Source: an uncultured bacterium (GTDB lineage Bacteria > Hydrogenedentota > Hydrogenedentia > Hydrogenedentales > JAEUWI01). Taken from it: a stretch of 7,085 nucleotides of DNA. The notes beneath the pieces were generated by a model that saw nothing but the letters and a program-made list of their open reading frames with translations, ran no database searches and was not told where the DNA came from. The DNA is taken from assembly GCA_937895305.1 (NCBI GenBank), contig CALAXS010000122.1, forward strand, positions 1 through 7,085. The letters are read 5' to 3'. Made by a program: the position numbers and the translations under genes. Of this stretch, positions 6,196-7,085 are shown piece after piece. Each line of letters begins with the position of its first letter. Position 1 is the first letter of the stretch.

Positions 6196-6232
6196 CATTG
6201 CATGGTATAAGGCCGAAGTTTATTTTGCAATG
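6196..6232. promoter_or_regulatory. CATTGCA/TGCAATG inverted repeat over a candidate promoter
   Basis: CATTGCA (6196-6202) and its reverse complement TGCAATG (6226-6232) have centres 30 bases apart, about three helical turns. On the minus strand the right half-site overlaps a candidate -35, TTGCAA (6230-6225), and the left one lies just after a candidate -10, TATACC (6209-6204), with a short 15-base spacer. A dimeric repressor or activator controlling the oxidoreductase gene is possible. Seven-base half-sites could also be chance, and the -10/-35 pair is weak. Confidence 0.25.
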
Positions 6233-6300
6233 TTAGATTATTCAAGGCTTGTCATTTTTGAAGATTTGGGTCATGCTATTAAGGTACGATAAAGTTTGGA

Positions 6301-6309
6301 TGTAATAAT
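6301..6309 (+). promoter_or_regulatory. Candidate extended -10 for the aquaporin gene
   Basis: TGTAATAAT fits an extended -10 (TG-n-AATAAT, 5 of 6 to TATAAT). It would start transcription near 6316 and give a leader of under 30 bases that contains the ribosome site AGGAG (6333-6337). No clear -35 lies 17 bases upstream, which extended -10 promoters can tolerate. Confidence 0.33.
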
Positions 6310-6343
6310 AAATAGGTTGTTGACAAAAAAGCAGGAGTGTGAC

Positions 6344-7033
6344 ATGCAAAAGTATATGGCAGAATTTATCGGGACCTTTTGGTTGGTGTTGGGGGGCTGT
6401 GGTAGTGCGGTGTTGGCTGCTGCATTTCCGGAAGTCGGTATCGGACTGTTGGGCGTGTCACTGGCGTTTGGGCTGACGGTACTCACCATGGCCTATGCGA
6501 TTGGCCATATCTCTGGGTGTCATCTCAATCCGGCAGTGTCCATTGGGCTTTGTGCAGGCGGGCGTTTCCCGGCGGGGCAGCTGGTGCCTTACATTATCGC
6601 ACAGGTCGTGGGTGCTATCGCGGCTGGTGGGGTGCTTTATATTATTGCCAGTGGTCAGGCGGGCTTTGATGTGGCAGCGGGATTCGCGTCCAATGGCTTT
6701 GGCGAACATTCTCCCGGCGGTTACACCATGCTGGCGGCCCTGGTTTGTGAAGTGGTCATGACCATGATGTTCTTGCTCATTATTATGGGCGCAACCGATG
6801 ACCGGGCACCAGCGGGAGTGGCCCCTATTGCGATTGGTCTTGGCCTGACCCTGATTCACCTCATCAGTATTCCGGTGACCAATACGTCGGTTAATCCTGC
6901 ACGAAGTACAGGCGTAGCACTCTATGTGGGGGATTGGGCCGTGGGTCAGCTCTGGCTGTTTTGGGTTGCACCTATTGTGGGTGCAGTCCTTGGCGCGATC
7001 ATTTATCGCGTCATCGGTAGCGGAAACGACTAG
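6344..7033 (+). CDS. aqpZ: Aquaporin Z-type water channel
   Basis: A 229-residue inner-membrane water channel of the MIP family, about the length of E. coli AqpZ (231) and closely similar in its second half. Both pore loops are intact: HLNPAVS (NPA at 62-64) and SVNPARST (NPA at 184-186). The aromatic/arginine filter expected for a strict water channel is complete: F42, H172, T181 and R187, matching F43/H174/T183/R189 of E. coli AqpZ. A glycerol facilitator would have a Gly and other residues instead, so water rather than glycerol is the predicted substrate. Six membrane segments are evident. The ATG at 6344 is chosen because AGGAG (6333-6337) lies 6 bases upstream and the protein then starts as MQKYMAEFIGT like its relatives; a TTG 16 codons earlier has no support. 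It is divergent from the oxidoreductase gene, probably with its own promoter. Confidence 0.95.
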   Translation: MQKYMAEFIGTFWLVLGGCGSAVLAAAFPEVGIGLLGVSLAFGLTVLTMAYAIGHISGCHLNPAVSIGLCAGGRFPAGQLVPYIIAQVVGAIAAGGVLYIIASGQAGFDVAAGFASNGFGEHSPGGYTMLAALVCEVVMTMMFLLIIMGATDDRAPAGVAPIAIGLGLTLIHLISIPVTNTSVNPARSTGVALYVGDWAVGQLWLFWVAPIVGAVLGAIIYRVIGSGND

Positions 7034-7085
7034 GTAGCGTATTGATTTGGCGAACTCAAGGTGTGGGTCTGCGCATTCTCTTGTG

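Noticed and set aside
6320..6325. Consensus -35 hexamer TTGACA
   Set aside because: It is only 18 bases before the aquaporin ATG, so its -10 would fall at the start codon, and no -10-like box is there.
6296..6343. TTG start 16 codons upstream for the aquaporin
   Set aside because: No ribosome site, and the added residues have no counterpart in AqpZ; the ATG at 6344 fits both.

Overview
The window carries four complete protein genes in two divergent pairs, with a repeat-filled gap between the two genes that converge. The order is a sugar/H+ symporter of the major facilitator superfamily (minus, 97-1479), a large multiheme lipoprotein related to the hydrazine synthase alpha subunit (plus, 1683-4493), a Tat-exported Gfo/Idh/MocA-type oxidoreductase (minus, 4908-6167) and an AqpZ-type aquaporin (plus, 6344-7033). 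No rRNA, tRNA or CRISPR array was seen, and no transposase gene is present.

The organism is probably an environmental Gram-negative bacterium of the Planctomycetota / PVC / Candidatus Hydrogenedentota kind. This is an inference from gene content: HzsA-related PD40-plus-cytochrome proteins, a PSCyt1-like heme motif and Tat-dependent Gfo/Idh/MocA proteins are all typical of those groups. Codon and base composition look uniform across the four genes, with moderate GC by eye.

Layout. 1-96: a tandem pair of perfect hairpins sharing the same GC-AGA-GC core, then the 3' end of the symporter gene. 1480-1682: divergent promoter region, with a foldable leader ahead of the heme protein. 4494-4907: a gene-free 414-base gap holding a 245-bp MITE-like element (perfect 24-bp terminal inverted repeats, 4532-4776) that contains a duplicated two-hairpin module, followed by a separate 81-bp imperfect inverted repeat (4810-4890). 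6168-6343: divergent promoter region with a CATTGCA/TGCAATG inverted repeat. 7034-7085: nothing recognisable.

How the genes may fit together: the symporter would import a sugar or polyol; the Gfo/Idh protein would oxidise or rearrange a sugar-like substrate outside the cytoplasm; the heme lipoprotein would accept or pass electrons at the membrane; the aquaporin handles water flux. Nothing in the sequence proves a shared pathway, and each gene appears to have its own promoter. The most noteworthy items are the orphan HzsA-like triheme lipoprotein and the non-coding element between the convergent genes.
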